Assembly (NCBI GenBank): GCA_022703375.1
Contig: JAKLDS010000026.1
Coordinates: forward strand, 1 to 32,633
Length of the DNA stretch: 32,633 bases
Origin: Deltaproteobacteria bacterium
Lineage (GTDB): Bacteria; Desulfobacterota; Syntrophia; Syntrophales; Smithellaceae
Direction: 5' to 3'
Shown: positions 21,849 to 30,806 of the stretch, one piece after another
How positions within the stretch are numbered: the first letter of the stretch is position 1
Layout of the letters: each line of letters opens with the position of its first letter
Position numbers and translations under genes: made by a program
Notes under the pieces: generated by a model
The model's database searches: none
The model's input: the letters and a program-made list of their open reading frames with translations, nothing else
Told to the model about the DNA's origin: nothing

Positions 21849-23165
21849 TCATTTTTGCCGCCACTTGTTAAGCCCCTTTAGAAATCCCGGATAAAGAAGC
21901 GAATACTCGGAAATCGAGTTTTCCGAAAACATATGAGGCGCTGTCGAACAAAGTATCAAAACGGCGCGCATTAACTTTCTGCTGTAGAAGGCTTTCGCAA
22001 AGTAGGAGCGTACGCCATACGGAATGAAAAGAGCCCAGTCAATAGGCTTGATGCTCGAGAAGGTATCATCCACAATAAGATGGTCAAGTTTGAATTTCTC
22101 AATATTTTCGGCAATTGTGCCTTCATAGGGAAATGGTTCGCCCTGCCGCAATTTGGCAAAGACACTTCCCGCTGTATAGACCTGCACCTTTTTCTTATTT
22201 GCAAATATGTCGGAAAAGATGATTGCATCAAATTTCGGTTTGTCGTATTGATTTTCGAGTAATATGCGTAACACCTTAATGATATCATCAGTATCGCCGA
22301 TTTTAGCAAGGATATCCTGGCTATACTGTTGCTTAAAATTTTCCTTGGCATTAAAATCATTAACGGCAACAGCTTGATTTTTCGATAGGTCATTCTGCAT
22401 ATGGATGTCGTGGATAGATACGCGCAACACCTGTTTCCCCCTTAGCCACAGCGCCCGAATGACGACATCGGAAGCAATGGGGGAGCTCGCCTTTCTCCGG
22501 AAAATCAGCGTTCCTTCCCATTTTTTCTCAAAGACCACTTCCTCGTATATTCGGTTGATATGATGGCCGACACTCTGATCATAGACATCGGAAAAATTCA
22601 AATGTCTGAACGCACCAGGCTTAATATTCAATAAATCGCTGGCCGCTTTATTGTGGGCAAGAATCGCTTTTGATTCGAGATCCACAAGAAGCACGGGATT
22701 GTCAGCAAATTCAATCATCGCCTGCAACTCGGTATCTTTGTCGGTGATGGACTGACAGATTTGAACAGTATCGGTCACATCAATAATGCCTCCCAGATAG
22801 AAATCGGGACATCGCCGGTTGATCATACCGACCAGCTTTGTCCACCTTGTTTCATCGTCTTTTATTTTAATGCGGAATATGGTAGTGGCGGGTCGGCCTT
22901 CCTTCAGTGCTTTCATAAAGCTTTCAAAAAGATGAAAATCCTCCTTGTAGATCACCCTTTTACTGAAATTCATATTTTTAATGAGAAGCTGAGTTTCTTC
23001 CCCGAGACCTTCCAGCATGTAGTTGTTCAGAAATTCGATTCTGTTCTTAACAATATCGACATTCCAAAGCAGCGCAGGATAACTTTCAATAAAATGAATG
23101 TTTTCCCCACAAATGGGGCAGTGCCCCTGATACTTACCGTCATGTTTCTCTTTCCCGTCTTCCAC
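21849..23165 (-). CDS. PAS-domain sensor protein without kinase or other output domain
   Basis: The 438-residue soluble protein begins with a small Cys motif, HCPICGENIHF (residues 15-25). Two PAS-like domains follow (about 28-130, with GGIIDVTDTVQI at the end, and about 150-260, with NPVLLVDLESKAILAHNKAA). A C-terminal region (about 275-430) is GAF-like or unassigned. I see no histidine-kinase, GGDEF, EAL, HTH or sigma-54 activator domain, so it must signal by protein contact or be a novel output type. The start appears to be GTG at 23165; AAGGGAA lies 12 bases upstream, so the start is not certain. It is adjacent to the GntR gene on the same strand, suggesting joint control of the downstream operon. 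Confidence 0.78.
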   Translation of the reverse strand: MEDGKEKHDGKYQGHCPICGENIHFIESYPALLWNVDIVKNRIEFLNNYMLEGLGEETQLLIKNMNFSKRVIYKEDFHLFESFMKALKEGRPATTIFRIKIKDDETRWTKLVGMINRRCPDFYLGGIIDVTDTVQICQSITDKDTELQAMIEFADNPVLLVDLESKAILAHNKAASDLLNIKPGAFRHLNFSDVYDQSVGHHINRIYEEVVFEKKWEGTLIFRRKASSPIASDVVIRALWLRGKQVLRVSIHDIHMQNDLSKNQAVAVNDFNAKENFKQQYSQDILAKIGDTDDIIKVLRILLENQYDKPKFDAIIFSDIFANKKKVQVYTAGSVFAKLRQGEPFPYEGTIAENIEKFKLDHLIVDDTFSSIKPIDWALFIPYGVRSYFAKAFYSRKLMRAVLILCSTAPHMFSENSISEYSLLYPGFLKGLNKWRQK

Positions 23166-23305
23166 TTTAAATTACAGTTCCCTTCGTGTTAGATGTTTTT
23201 GCGTCACTTATTTCCGAAAATTACCCTTACACCAACCGGCAAAGCGTCGTATCATCTTTGTTCCACCGGTTGTTATACTTTTTGATTTGATGATAAATTT
23301 ACAGG

Positions 23306-23334
23306 AGTATAGGAATATTGAATTTTTATGTCAA
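23306..23334 (-). promoter_or_regulatory. Promoter of the PAS protein (and perhaps gntR)
   Basis: On the minus strand TTGACA (23334-23329) is 17 bases from TATACT (23311-23306), close to consensus, about 140 bases upstream of the PAS gene. The rest of the gap from 23166 to 23564 shows only a CAACCGG/CCGGTTG pairing and a direct repeat of GAATTCAC near 23552-23568. Confidence 0.7.
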
Positions 23335-23564
23335 GGAAATCTTGGTCAGACCTGAACCTTCTCCGCAGCTTTTCAGAAAATCGCAGGGGCAGATTTTGAA
23401 ATATTGTGAAAAAAAGGCAAAGGAGCGGAGATGATTGCGAATTCCTTCTGTGCCTTATTATTCGGTAACTTTCATAAATTCACACCGATTTGCCAACAAT
23501 AATTCAATGACCGACCCGATCCATCATGTGACCTTTAATTTTTGCATCCCCCGAATTCACGAAT

Positions 23565-24059
23565 TCACCAATTATTCGGAATAGCGAGAGTGCCGAATCG
23601 CCCGAGTACAATTTCAGAAGGATGTTCGCCCTTTTTAATTACATACACTAGGTTTAACGTAATCACGTTTCGAGAAGTTTTGCTGGATTTTTCTCCCAAG
23701 CGTATTTTCCAGATGTCTTTATTCCAGCTATTTTGGTCAACAGGCGGATGATATTTATCTTTTATTTTTATAAGAAATTTAGCAAGGTCTATCACCACTT
23801 TCTCTTCACTGTAATTGGTGATGCCGAATTTCAATACCAGCAAATCATATCCTTTGGGCGCATTTACTCTCTTATTGAGCGCATGGAAATCCCGAACTTT
23901 TACATCCAGATTAGTCCAAACATCTTCTCGAAATAAGTCAAGATCGGTGAGAACAACGTTCGAATTTGCGGCCATCCGATCTTTGTAAACTAATGACGAT
24001 GAGCAGGAAACGCATAATAGTGCGACAAAAAATAAAGTTAATTTCAATAATATTTTCAT
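23565..24059 (-). CDS. Small lipoprotein of unknown function
   Basis: The 164-residue protein has a lipoprotein signal peptide with Cys at residue 19 (LLCVSCSSS), so it should be lipid-anchored in the envelope. The mature part has beta-rich stretches such as GYDLLVLKFGITNYSEEKVVIDL, given in part as YDLLVLKFGITNYSEEKV, a pattern seen in immunoglobulin-like or DUF4352-type telokin folds where exported proteins carry a -V-V-F--TN-S----- strand. I would not name a family firmly. AGAGGTGAT precedes the ATG. The gene is 145 bases downstream of another small lipoprotein on the same strand. Confidence 0.8.
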   Translation of the reverse strand: MKILLKLTLFFVALLCVSCSSSLVYKDRMAANSNVVLTDLDLFREDVWTNLDVKVRDFHALNKRVNAPKGYDLLVLKFGITNYSEEKVVIDLAKFLIKIKDKYHPPVDQNSWNKDIWKIRLGEKSSKTSRNVITLNLVYVIKKGEHPSEIVLGRFGTLAIPNNW

Positions 24060-24204
24060 TGCATCACCTCTTTATATTCAATTCTTTGTCGCGTGTGACC
24101 TCCCTTGACCTTTGGGTTATCAGGTTATGCCCTGACCGTAATCATTCTGGCCCTGATTATTGGCTATAATTTAACAGCCCTCTGTTGCCTGAATCTCATC
24201 GCGC

Positions 24205-24666
24205 CTATTTTTTCATCATCTCTGCCTGTTCCCATTTGGCAGATGCAACTTTCCAGTCACTCGATTCTTTTTTCAGTGTCACATCAAAGTCCCACACGCC
24301 GAGCGACTGCGGAATTACGTCGGTTACCGAGCCGGTCTTTTCTCCACTGGTCAGCACAGTTTGCAATACAGCTCTGGCCGATGTGTTCTCAACGGAAATC
24401 GTGAGATTATTGATATAGACAGATATCTTCGGATACCGGAAGAAATAGCCGACGAGCAGCCCTCTGATACTTTCGTAGTTGAAACCTTGAGGATCGCTGT
24501 AAATTTGCGAGAGGTTGTTTATGATTTTCCCGGCATCCTTATGTTCAGCGGCTTCCTGGATATCCGTAATGACCTTTTCAACCTTTTCCCGGGCGTTATC
24601 TTTGTGACAGCCGAAAACTGCAATGGCTATAATGAAAATAAGGGAAATTGTCGCAACTCGTTTCAT
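24205..24666 (-). CDS. Small lipoprotein, possibly NTF2-like
   Basis: The 153-residue protein has a lipoprotein signal (IAIAVFGCHKD, Cys at residue 20). The mature part begins with an amphipathic helix, EKVEKVITDIQEAAEHKD, then alternates helices and strands and ends with the pattern VWDFDVTLKKESSDWKVASAKW. The helix followed by paired strands and the final W-V--A-W strand recall NTF2/SnoaL-like lipoproteins, but this is from pattern alone. AAAGGAT precedes the ATG. Both small lipoproteins may be transcribed together. The region before it (24667-24905) contains the copy B repeat cluster. Confidence 0.8.
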   Translation of the reverse strand: MKRVATISLIFIIAIAVFGCHKDNAREKVEKVITDIQEAAEHKDAGKIINNLSQIYSDPQGFNYESIRGLLVGYFFRYPKISVYINNLTISVENTSARAVLQTVLTSGEKTGSVTDVIPQSLGVWDFDVTLKKESSDWKVASAKWEQAEMMKK

Positions 24667-24808
24667 GGCATATCCTTTCCATTAAGCGTGCAATATGAAA
24701 AACAGGGAAGTTTCATTTGTAGTCAGGTTAATCAAAAAAAAATTATATTTCAAGGCCGGATTCTGTCTCCCCTTGTTGTTCCGCCCGGCTTTGCCTCGGG
24801 GATAATTC

Positions 24809-24925
24809 CCAATTCCGATGAATCGGAACTGGATAATTCGACTTACAGATTTCAGAAACGCAGTTATCTGAAATCTGAGTTTCATTACAACCATCAAATT
24901 TCAGTTCATCCCGATTTTATCGGGA
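24809..24925 (+). repeat. Hairpin repeat cluster, copy B
   Basis: Three hairpins follow one another: TTCCGAT/ATCGGAA (24813-24828, extendable to 24809-24832); a perfect 11-bp stem (24846-24856 with 24867-24877) around a 10-base loop; and TCCCGAT/ATCGGGA (24909-24925). The middle one is bordered by GGATAATTCGACTTA (24831-24845) and AGTTTCATT (24878-24886), nearly identical to the borders of copy A at 6678-6733, while stem and loop bases are unrelated. The third hairpin lies in the 3' end of the peroxiredoxin remnant. Confidence 0.8.
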
Positions 24926-25229
24926 TTTCTAAAATTTCGGTCTCATTAATTTCCGTGAGGCAGGCCAGTAATTCCTGAGGAGAAGGAATGTCCGCCATCG
25001 AATGGCCGTAATGAACATAGCGCACGATGCCCTGTGGGTCAATTATGACTTGTGCCGGCATTCTGCCCAGCTTGAATATATTTACCTGCTGGCCGTATGT
25101 TTTCAAGACAATGTGCGCGGGATCGGGCAATGTCGAAGGCATCGCCCGTCTCACCAAATATTTCAGTAAAATATCCGGTTGGAATAAAGGCAAACTCACG
25201 GAATTGAAGAACCGGAAAATAAATCTCAA
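24906..25229 (-). pseudogene. Peroxiredoxin/redoxin remnant, N-terminus lost
   Basis: The frame encodes the C-terminal half of an AhpC/TSA-type thioredoxin-fold protein: IVLKTYGQQVNIFKLG, RMPAQVIIDPQGIVRYVHYG and HSMADIPSPQELLACLTEI. The N-terminal half with the peroxidatic Cys (a CPxC or TxxC motif) is absent. The frame begins near 25229 with no ATG and no ribosome site. At the other end the last residues (EILEIPIKSG) and the stop are supplied by the TCCCGAT/ATCGGGA palindrome, so the 3' end has also been altered. It is probably non-functional. Recognisable homology starts near 25175. Confidence 0.72.
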
Positions 25230-25407
25230 TTATAAATGAATAGCCGCAGGACGGAATCCGCAAGTCTGGTCGGATAAATTATTTCCGGTTTGTCCTTTAT
25301 CTTTAGAAAAATGAAAAGTTTTTTTAGATTTTAATGATTTAGGTGCTCAAAATATTTGGCATCGGCTCCGCTTAGTAAACGTTTGCTAACATAAATAGAA
25401 AATTTTC

Positions 25408-25436
25408 TTGATATTTGAGAACCGTTCTTCTATCCT
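25408..25436 (+). promoter_or_regulatory. Possible promoter of the exported-protein cluster
   Basis: TTGATA (25408-25413) and TATCCT (25431-25436) are 17 bases apart, about 130 bases upstream of the TPR protein gene. Both boxes are imperfect. The sequence from 25230 to 25407 shows no gene. Confidence 0.35.
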
Positions 25437-25564
25437 TAATGCCAAGACATGTCCCTTTCCGCCAGATCAATATTGTTTTCAACAAGGCAAATTCAGCCTC
25501 TAAGGGACTCCAGCGAAACATAAATCAATCATTGTCTCTATCATCCCGTCCGGAGGTAAGCGTT

Positions 25565-26377
25565 ATGATGTCTTATAAGAAATGGTGGCTAGCAGTAACA
25601 GTTTTTGTTCTCGGGACTATAATACCTGCTGTCGGCTCCGCAGAAGAACTGAAAGGCCGGTCGTCAGTTTCACAGCTTACTGCTCAAATGACGAATACCT
25701 TTCGTCTGCCATTAAGTGAAGCGGAAAAAGAGCTTGCCGGCAACGCCCAGGCGCTTGCTGCTTTGAAACACGGGAAAGCCGTCAAGCTAAAGCAAGAATA
25801 CCTGCGCTACGGCGACATGAAAAAACTTTACACTGCGCTCAACACTGCCGGAGAAGCGATTGAACTTGCTCCCGACCAGCCTCAGTACTGGATTACGCTG
25901 GGGAGTATTCATTCCGAACTGTCCCGGTTTAATATTTCCCGGTCAAACGAATACGCTCAGGAAGCTTTCCGGCAGGCCCTCGATCTTGCGCCGGATGCCT
26001 CTGCCATGGTGCTTTTGGCCGTCAGCCTTGCGAAGACCGGCGAATACGAGGAGGCGCTGGACTATTTTGAAAAGGCGGTTACAACAAATATTCTGATGCT
26101 CAGCGCCGATATTGCCGGTTGGATGAACGTCTGCTATCTGGCTGACGCCCACACCTGGCGCGGCACTGTCTTTTATGAAAACATCCAGAAAAACCATCCC
26201 GGATACTATTACCTGAATCTCTACCAGGCAGTTCTCTATAAGGCCCATTTCGATTATGACAGCGCTCGCCGGGAGTTGACGCAACTTCTCAAGCGGTATG
26301 ACATTGACCGGGCAACGAAGGAAACCGCGCAAAAGCTTCTTCGGGAAATAGACGAGAAAGGAGGGCAAAACTCATGA
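25565..26377 (+). CDS. Exported TPR-repeat protein
   Basis: From the ATG at 25565 this is a 270-residue protein with a signal peptide cleaved after VGSA (about residue 26). Helical repeats fill the rest. The clearest TPR units are YWITLGSIHSELSRF to YAQEAFRQALDLAPD and AMVLLAVSLAKTGEYEEALDYFEKAV. A last unit is FDYDSARRELTQLLKRYD. TPRs bind protein partners, here in the periplasm. GGAGG lies 8 bases before the ATG; the frame is open 50 codons upstream, but that part has no ribosome site. The stop overlaps the start of the 912-residue gene (ATGA), so the two products probably act together. Confidence 0.88.
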   Translation: MMSYKKWWLAVTVFVLGTIIPAVGSAEELKGRSSVSQLTAQMTNTFRLPLSEAEKELAGNAQALAALKHGKAVKLKQEYLRYGDMKKLYTALNTAGEAIELAPDQPQYWITLGSIHSELSRFNISRSNEYAQEAFRQALDLAPDASAMVLLAVSLAKTGEYEEALDYFEKAVTTNILMLSADIAGWMNVCYLADAHTWRGTVFYENIQKNHPGYYYLNLYQAVLYKAHFDYDSARRELTQLLKRYDIDRATKETAQKLLREIDEKGGQNS

Positions 26378-29112
26378 AAAAAATAATGATAATCATCCTC
26401 CTTCTGTTCTTTTTTGCCGGAGTCAGTTTTGCTGCTATCAGCACTGAACAACTGGCGGCAAAGGCCCGTCAGGGGCAGGAATTGTTCGAAGCTTTGGTGC
26501 TTGAGCGGAATAAAGAAATCGATTGGATAATGGCAAATCCTTCCAAATCGCCGCAGGCAAAGGAACTGGCTGTAAAAAACAAACAAAATGAATTCCTGAA
26601 AAAGAGCAGGGAAATACACCTGAAATACCGTGAGCCGTTCATAAGGCGGGTAATAGCGGAAACAAACGACACTCTGCCGGAGGGTAAAAAAATAAAAACC
26701 GGTCTGGGATCGGACATTTATCAAAGGCACAAGGTAACGGGCAATGTGGAGTTAGATCAAAAGGGCAAAAAAATAATCAACCCGAAACACAGGGGGATGG
26801 AGGGAGACCTGGATCTTGGCGGTGACGGTCGTGCGGTGAAGAGACTGGAAGAAAACTTCGCAAAGTATAAAGACATCTATCTGCCCCAAAAACCAGGCCA
26901 GCCGCCCGGAGGCGTTGTTACCAGCAGCAGCATGGATGCTCCGGGGTACCGCGATTTCGGAGATGTGGAAGTGACGATCAATATTTCCGGAGAACCAGAT
27001 ATTCCCGGTAGTTCCGCCCATCAGACCAGGGTGCAGATGGACGCGTTTTCCAAAGAAACTTATGTGTCCGTGGGCATGAGAAAAAACCAGGTTGGCCGCA
27101 GTGTGGTGGAGACCAACGATCATATTAAAAAAGCTGCCAAGGGGTTTGCCAGTCCTCCGGCCAAACTTCTGGGCATAAGCGGTGAGAAGACCCTGCAAGG
27201 CATGAGCAAGGGCACGTTGAAATCTATTGAATCCGGCAAGGTGGACGATACGCAGTTGGCCAGGGCACTGAAAGATTCCGATTATCCGGGGGACGTAACC
27301 TCATTCAAGGAGCAGTTGAACGGGCTTAAGGAAGGTCACTTGCATCAGGGTGTGGGACTAAATGAGAACAATATTGAAGCATTTCAAAAGGCCTGCAAAA
27401 AAACGGCCGATCAGGCTTTGGGAAATGCCCAGCTTCAGTATGCCCAACAAAAGAAAGCTTTACAGTCACGGATCGATACATATGAGGCCAAAATAAAGTC
27501 CGGCGAGCTTTCCGGCGATCAACTGGAAAGACACAAGAAGGTCTCTAAAAAACTCAGGGAAGAGCTTGTTGATTCCAAAGTAAAGATCGAAGAGACCAGC
27601 CTGGCCAATAAGGTGAAACTGGAAGGAGGGTCCTACGACGACTATTTCCAGAAAAACGCGTTGACCAATGTCACACCGATTACAGCTACACCGAAAATGA
27701 CCAGAATGCAGGCAGTCAAAAACGGCCTTATGCCCGGCCTGCTGGATGTCGCCGGTTATGGGATGTCTGCTTATAACGTTTATAACAATATTACCAGGAT
27801 GCAGAAGGGCGAAATATCCCAGAATGATGCGGTTATCGGTATAACGGCGGAGGCTATTGATACCGGATTCGGCATGGTGACCGATGTGGGGACGGCGGCG
27901 GCCATCGGTTCAATCGGCACCGGCGCTGCGGGAACGGCGGCAACAATTGGTGCCCCTCTTGTTGTGTTAGCCGGGGCCGGATATGCCGTAAGCACTGCTG
28001 CTGAAGAAGGGCTGAAGACATTTGCGGCCTTTAAGGTCGAAGAAATTGCCGAAAAGATTGCCAAATCAAAAAAAGAAGAAACCATCAACACGCTGCAGCT
28101 CCAGGCTGAGGAGTTGCTGAAGTCGGGCGAGGCCACCGGCGACTGGCGCTATTTTGCCAAAGCAGAGGATATTGCAAGCTCGCTGGAACGGATGTATCAG
28201 GTGACCGGCGATGATGATTTTAAAAAGACTTTTGAGGCCGTCTATAACCGGGTAAATCAGAAGAAGGACAGCCTCGAGGCGAAGTACAATTGCTCAATTT
28301 ACGCCCTGCAGGGCAAGATGGATACGGCAAAGGCCATTGAGCTCAAGACGGAGAAGGCGGAACCGGCGGAGCTGAAAATCAGGGTTTCACGGGTACTTTT
28401 GGGCGATCAGTACGGCAATTACAGCATTACGGCGCCGGAAGGTTTTAAAGAGCCTTTCACGGTTCGTGTAGCCGGCGGTGAACTCGAGGTCAAAAAGTCA
28501 CCGGATCCTCTGCGTGGCCAATTTCGCGGCACGGTTTCCGCATCTGACAGCACCCATACCTTGTCTTTTCTGGTGAAGGATGTAAATGGACGCACTGCCC
28601 GGGGCACTGCCGTTGTCAATGTCCGCGGGCTCGATCCCAAAACCATTAACAGCATGAATCGTCCTCAACAAACGATTTACACCGCTCCGCCCCGCCAGAC
28701 CCCGGTAGTTCAATCCGGCAAAAAAGAAAGCGGGGAACCGGATGATTATAACAAAAAGATTAAAGGTATCATGGATGATTACAATCAGGAGATGATTCGT
28801 ATACAACAACAAAAAAACAAGGTTCCGGCATACAAGCCTCAGCCGCAGCCGGCCACACCAAACCGGTTATCCGGCGGCGCCCAAGACAATCAAAGTCAGC
28901 AGAAGAAATGCCGGTCATTTTCTATTAATGCGAGTTCCTGCCAGAGCAGTTACTACAGTTGCTCGAAGCAATGTCGGGGAAGTAATACCTGTCTTTATCA
29001 ATGCGGCAAGGCGAACGAGGCTTGCATAAATGGACTAAAATCACAGTGCCGGAGTCAGGGTGGAAGTTTAAGCGGTGTGGGATTTAATCTTACATGTAGA
29101 ATCTGCCAATAA
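26374..29112 (+). CDS. Large exported multidomain protein with Cys-rich tail
   Basis: I do not recognise this 912-residue protein. In order it has a signal peptide (1-20), a charged helical N-terminal region, a Gly/Pro region (about 165-215), and coiled coil (about 330-420). Next is a Gly/Ala-rich hydrophobic segment (about 449-545, with GTAAAIGSIGTGAAGTAATI) that could insert in a membrane, then a helical part. A probable Ig-like beta domain follows (about 670-760, with SFLVKDVNGRTARGTAVVNV), then a Pro/Gln linker, and a 69-residue tail (844-912) with ten Cys, likely disulfide-bonded. Colicin-like or polymorphic toxins have comparable hydrophobic centres, but no toxin domain or immunity gene is recognisable. 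AAAGGAGGG precedes the ATG. Confidence 0.88.
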   Translation: MKKIMIIILLLFFFAGVSFAAISTEQLAAKARQGQELFEALVLERNKEIDWIMANPSKSPQAKELAVKNKQNEFLKKSREIHLKYREPFIRRVIAETNDTLPEGKKIKTGLGSDIYQRHKVTGNVELDQKGKKIINPKHRGMEGDLDLGGDGRAVKRLEENFAKYKDIYLPQKPGQPPGGVVTSSSMDAPGYRDFGDVEVTINISGEPDIPGSSAHQTRVQMDAFSKETYVSVGMRKNQVGRSVVETNDHIKKAAKGFASPPAKLLGISGEKTLQGMSKGTLKSIESGKVDDTQLARALKDSDYPGDVTSFKEQLNGLKEGHLHQGVGLNENNIEAFQKACKKTADQALGNAQLQYAQQKKALQSRIDTYEAKIKSGELSGDQLERHKKVSKKLREELVDSKVKIEETSLANKVKLEGGSYDDYFQKNALTNVTPITATPKMTRMQAVKNGLMPGLLDVAGYGMSAYNVYNNITRMQKGEISQNDAVIGITAEAIDTGFGMVTDVGTAAAIGSIGTGAAGTAATIGAPLVVLAGAGYAVSTAAEEGLKTFAAFKVEEIAEKIAKSKKEETINTLQLQAEELLKSGEATGDWRYFAKAEDIASSLERMYQVTGDDDFKKTFEAVYNRVNQKKDSLEAKYNCSIYALQGKMDTAKAIELKTEKAEPAELKIRVSRVLLGDQYGNYSITAPEGFKEPFTVRVAGGELEVKKSPDPLRGQFRGTVSASDSTHTLSFLVKDVNGRTARGTAVVNVRGLDPKTINSMNRPQQTIYTAPPRQTPVVQSGKKESGEPDDYNKKIKGIMDDYNQEMIRIQQQKNKVPAYKPQPQPATPNRLSGGAQDNQSQQKKCRSFSINASSCQSSYYSCSKQCRGSNTCLYQCGKANEACINGLKSQCRSQGGSLSGVGFNLTCRICQ

Positions 29113-29156
29113 AGATATGCTTTAGATAAACTGTTTATGCAGTAAGATTTAAGGAC

Positions 29157-29185
29157 GCTTGCCGGAAAACAAAATTACGGCAAGC
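29157..29185 (+). terminator. Hairpin after the 912-residue gene, weak terminator
   Basis: GCTTGCCG (29157-29164) pairs with CGGCAAGC (29178-29185), followed by TGTTTCATCC. The T content is modest, so it may only attenuate transcription into the next gene. Confidence 0.4.
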
Positions 29186-29244
29186 TGTTTCATCCTGCTG
29201 TAATACGATATAAAAACATCCATTTCCGGAAAAAGGAGGAGATA

Positions 29245-30003
29245 GTGAAAATCAGAAGAAAAATCATGCTGATATTAGCGGTTATTATGGCTGGTTTATG
29301 GGGTTGCGCTTCAACACCGGATAGTGTTGAGCGGGTTGTAAAAGTCATGTATCTGGGACCGGACACGAACCATACCGGGCAAGTTGAAGCCGGAAAGATA
29401 ATGCTGCAAACCCAAAAGGGAGATTTCTTTAACGCCTACGAACTCAGCGAAGCGGTGATAGGCTCGTTTCTGGGAAATTCCTGTACGGTGTCGCCGCAAC
29501 TGTTGATCAATATCCGTCAGGATGACGAGTTCTATTACGGAATATCAGGGAAGGATTATGCAAAACCATCCCCTATGAATTGGCAGATGAAGGATTACCT
29601 TCGCACCTGCCCCTGTGGAGTCAAATTTTCCAAAAAAGATCTGAAAGTTGTAGAGGTTGTTTTCGAGCATAAGAACGGCACGATTGACAAGATGGGTCCC
29701 AACAGCATCAATGGCAATGCGCAGCCTGTTTTGAAACAGGTGACGATGATCGATATGCAAACACCTAGTTTCCTGCGGAAGACCCTTAAATTCGACTCCT
29801 TTGCCGATGATTTTCTGACTCTTCGCTACATGGAGGAACGGGGCAATCCTGTATCTGGGACACCTGATGTGACTGAACGGATGTATGAGTTTGATTTGCA
29901 GATGTCAAAAACAATTAATGTACAGGGTGCGAAAATAGAGATTCTCGATGCCCGACCGGGCAAACTCACTTATAAAATAATCAGGCAGATGAGCGTTGAA
30001 TAG
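29245..30003 (+). CDS. Lipoprotein of unknown function
   Basis: The 252-residue protein starts at GTG 29245, four bases after AAGGAGGA. It has a lipobox (AGLWGCAS, Cys near residue 21), so it is lipid-anchored. The mature part is mixed beta with a pair of close Cys residues (RTCPCGVKF) and one more in GNSCTVS; these could form a disulfide. I see no known domain. It follows the 912-residue protein in the same direction with a hairpin between them, and precedes a DUF1566 protein. It belongs to the run of exported proteins that fills this end of the window. Confidence 0.85.
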   Translation: MKIRRKIMLILAVIMAGLWGCASTPDSVERVVKVMYLGPDTNHTGQVEAGKIMLQTQKGDFFNAYELSEAVIGSFLGNSCTVSPQLLINIRQDDEFYYGISGKDYAKPSPMNWQMKDYLRTCPCGVKFSKKDLKVVEVVFEHKNGTIDKMGPNSINGNAQPVLKQVTMIDMQTPSFLRKTLKFDSFADDFLTLRYMEERGNPVSGTPDVTERMYEFDLQMSKTINVQGAKIEILDARPGKLTYKIIRQMSVE

Positions 30004-30072
30004 TGATTTTATTTTTTTTCAGAAAGGAGAGAAGCCTTTAGGCTGCCGAAACAGTATACGGACACATGAACC

Positions 30073-30630
30073 ATGAGTGTATGGTATGAAAATAATAAAA
30101 CTTTTCGTATAACGATTTTGTTGTTGGTTGCCCTTTTCTTTCTTGCATCCGGAACGACATCTGCCGGAAGTTCAGATGCGGAAGGGCCAGCAGATCTGTC
30201 ATGGACTGATTCATCAACAAAGCTGATGTGGTACCGGCACGGGTACCGGTCTTACCGGAATATTTACGGAGGGGTTGCGCCCGCGGACTGGAAGAGCGTC
30301 AATGAATGGATTCGCTCTCTCAATGCAAACCGGACCGGCGGATTTTCCGACTGGCGTCTGCCGTCTGCTAAAGAATATGCCACCATTTTTAAAAGTGAAG
30401 CAGGCGCTGCCGTATATGATTACCGGAACAGCGAGGATATAGAGCTTTACCGTTTGGGCTACCGCCCTGAAATCAAAGGTTGGAAACGATATGCCTGGTC
30501 AGGTGAACAAAAAGGCGGCAAAGTTGTCTGCTATGATTTTGTGGAAAATCAGACAGTGGAGTATGATGCATCTTTGGATATGACTTACGAATTTGATGCT
30601 CTGGCGGTGCGACCCGTTACTGACAAATAA
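30073..30630 (+). CDS. DUF1566 (Lcl C-terminal domain) exported protein
   Basis: The 185-residue protein has a signal peptide (hydrophobic ITILLLVALFFLASG, cleavage near TSAG) and then a single DUF1566 domain. The hallmarks are DLSWTDSSTKLMWYR, a WKSVNEWIRSLN helix, GGFSDWRLPSAKEYATI and AWSGEQKGGKVVCYDF. The family is common in exported and lipoproteins of Delta- and Gammaproteobacteria. It has a C-type-lectin-like look, but its ligand is not known. An in-frame stop lies two codons before the ATG at 30073, so this is the earliest start. No good ribosome site precedes it, so expression may depend on the upstream gene. Confidence 0.88.
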   Translation: MSVWYENNKTFRITILLLVALFFLASGTTSAGSSDAEGPADLSWTDSSTKLMWYRHGYRSYRNIYGGVAPADWKSVNEWIRSLNANRTGGFSDWRLPSAKEYATIFKSEAGAAVYDYRNSEDIELYRLGYRPEIKGWKRYAWSGEQKGGKVVCYDFVENQTVEYDASLDMTYEFDALAVRPVTDK

Positions 30631-30806
30631 AAATTTATCAATCAGTTTTTTACCGGAAAAAGTTTCTCTTTCCGGACTGCACGAAAAATTGTTTGTTCAT
30701 TAAACCTGATAGCAGGATGTTTGATTTTTCCACAGCTTTAAGCGTTTTTTTACTGATCCGGTCAGGGGTTGCATCCCGGGCATTTCTGTAAAGGGGAAAA
30801 TAAAAA

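Noticed and set aside
23431-23502. A 23-codon plus-strand ORF after AAGGAGCGGAG
   Set aside because: The ribosome site is good, but the peptide is short and matches nothing, and no promoter or plus-strand gene follows it.
24105-24404. Hydrophobic plus-strand ORF overlapping the small lipoprotein gene
   Set aside because: Two thirds of it is antisense to a gene with a lipobox and ribosome site; the hydrophobic start is probably chance.
24809-24925. CRISPR-like array
   Set aside because: The repeats are palindromes of different sequence with irregular spacing, not identical direct repeats with equal spacers, and no cas gene is present.
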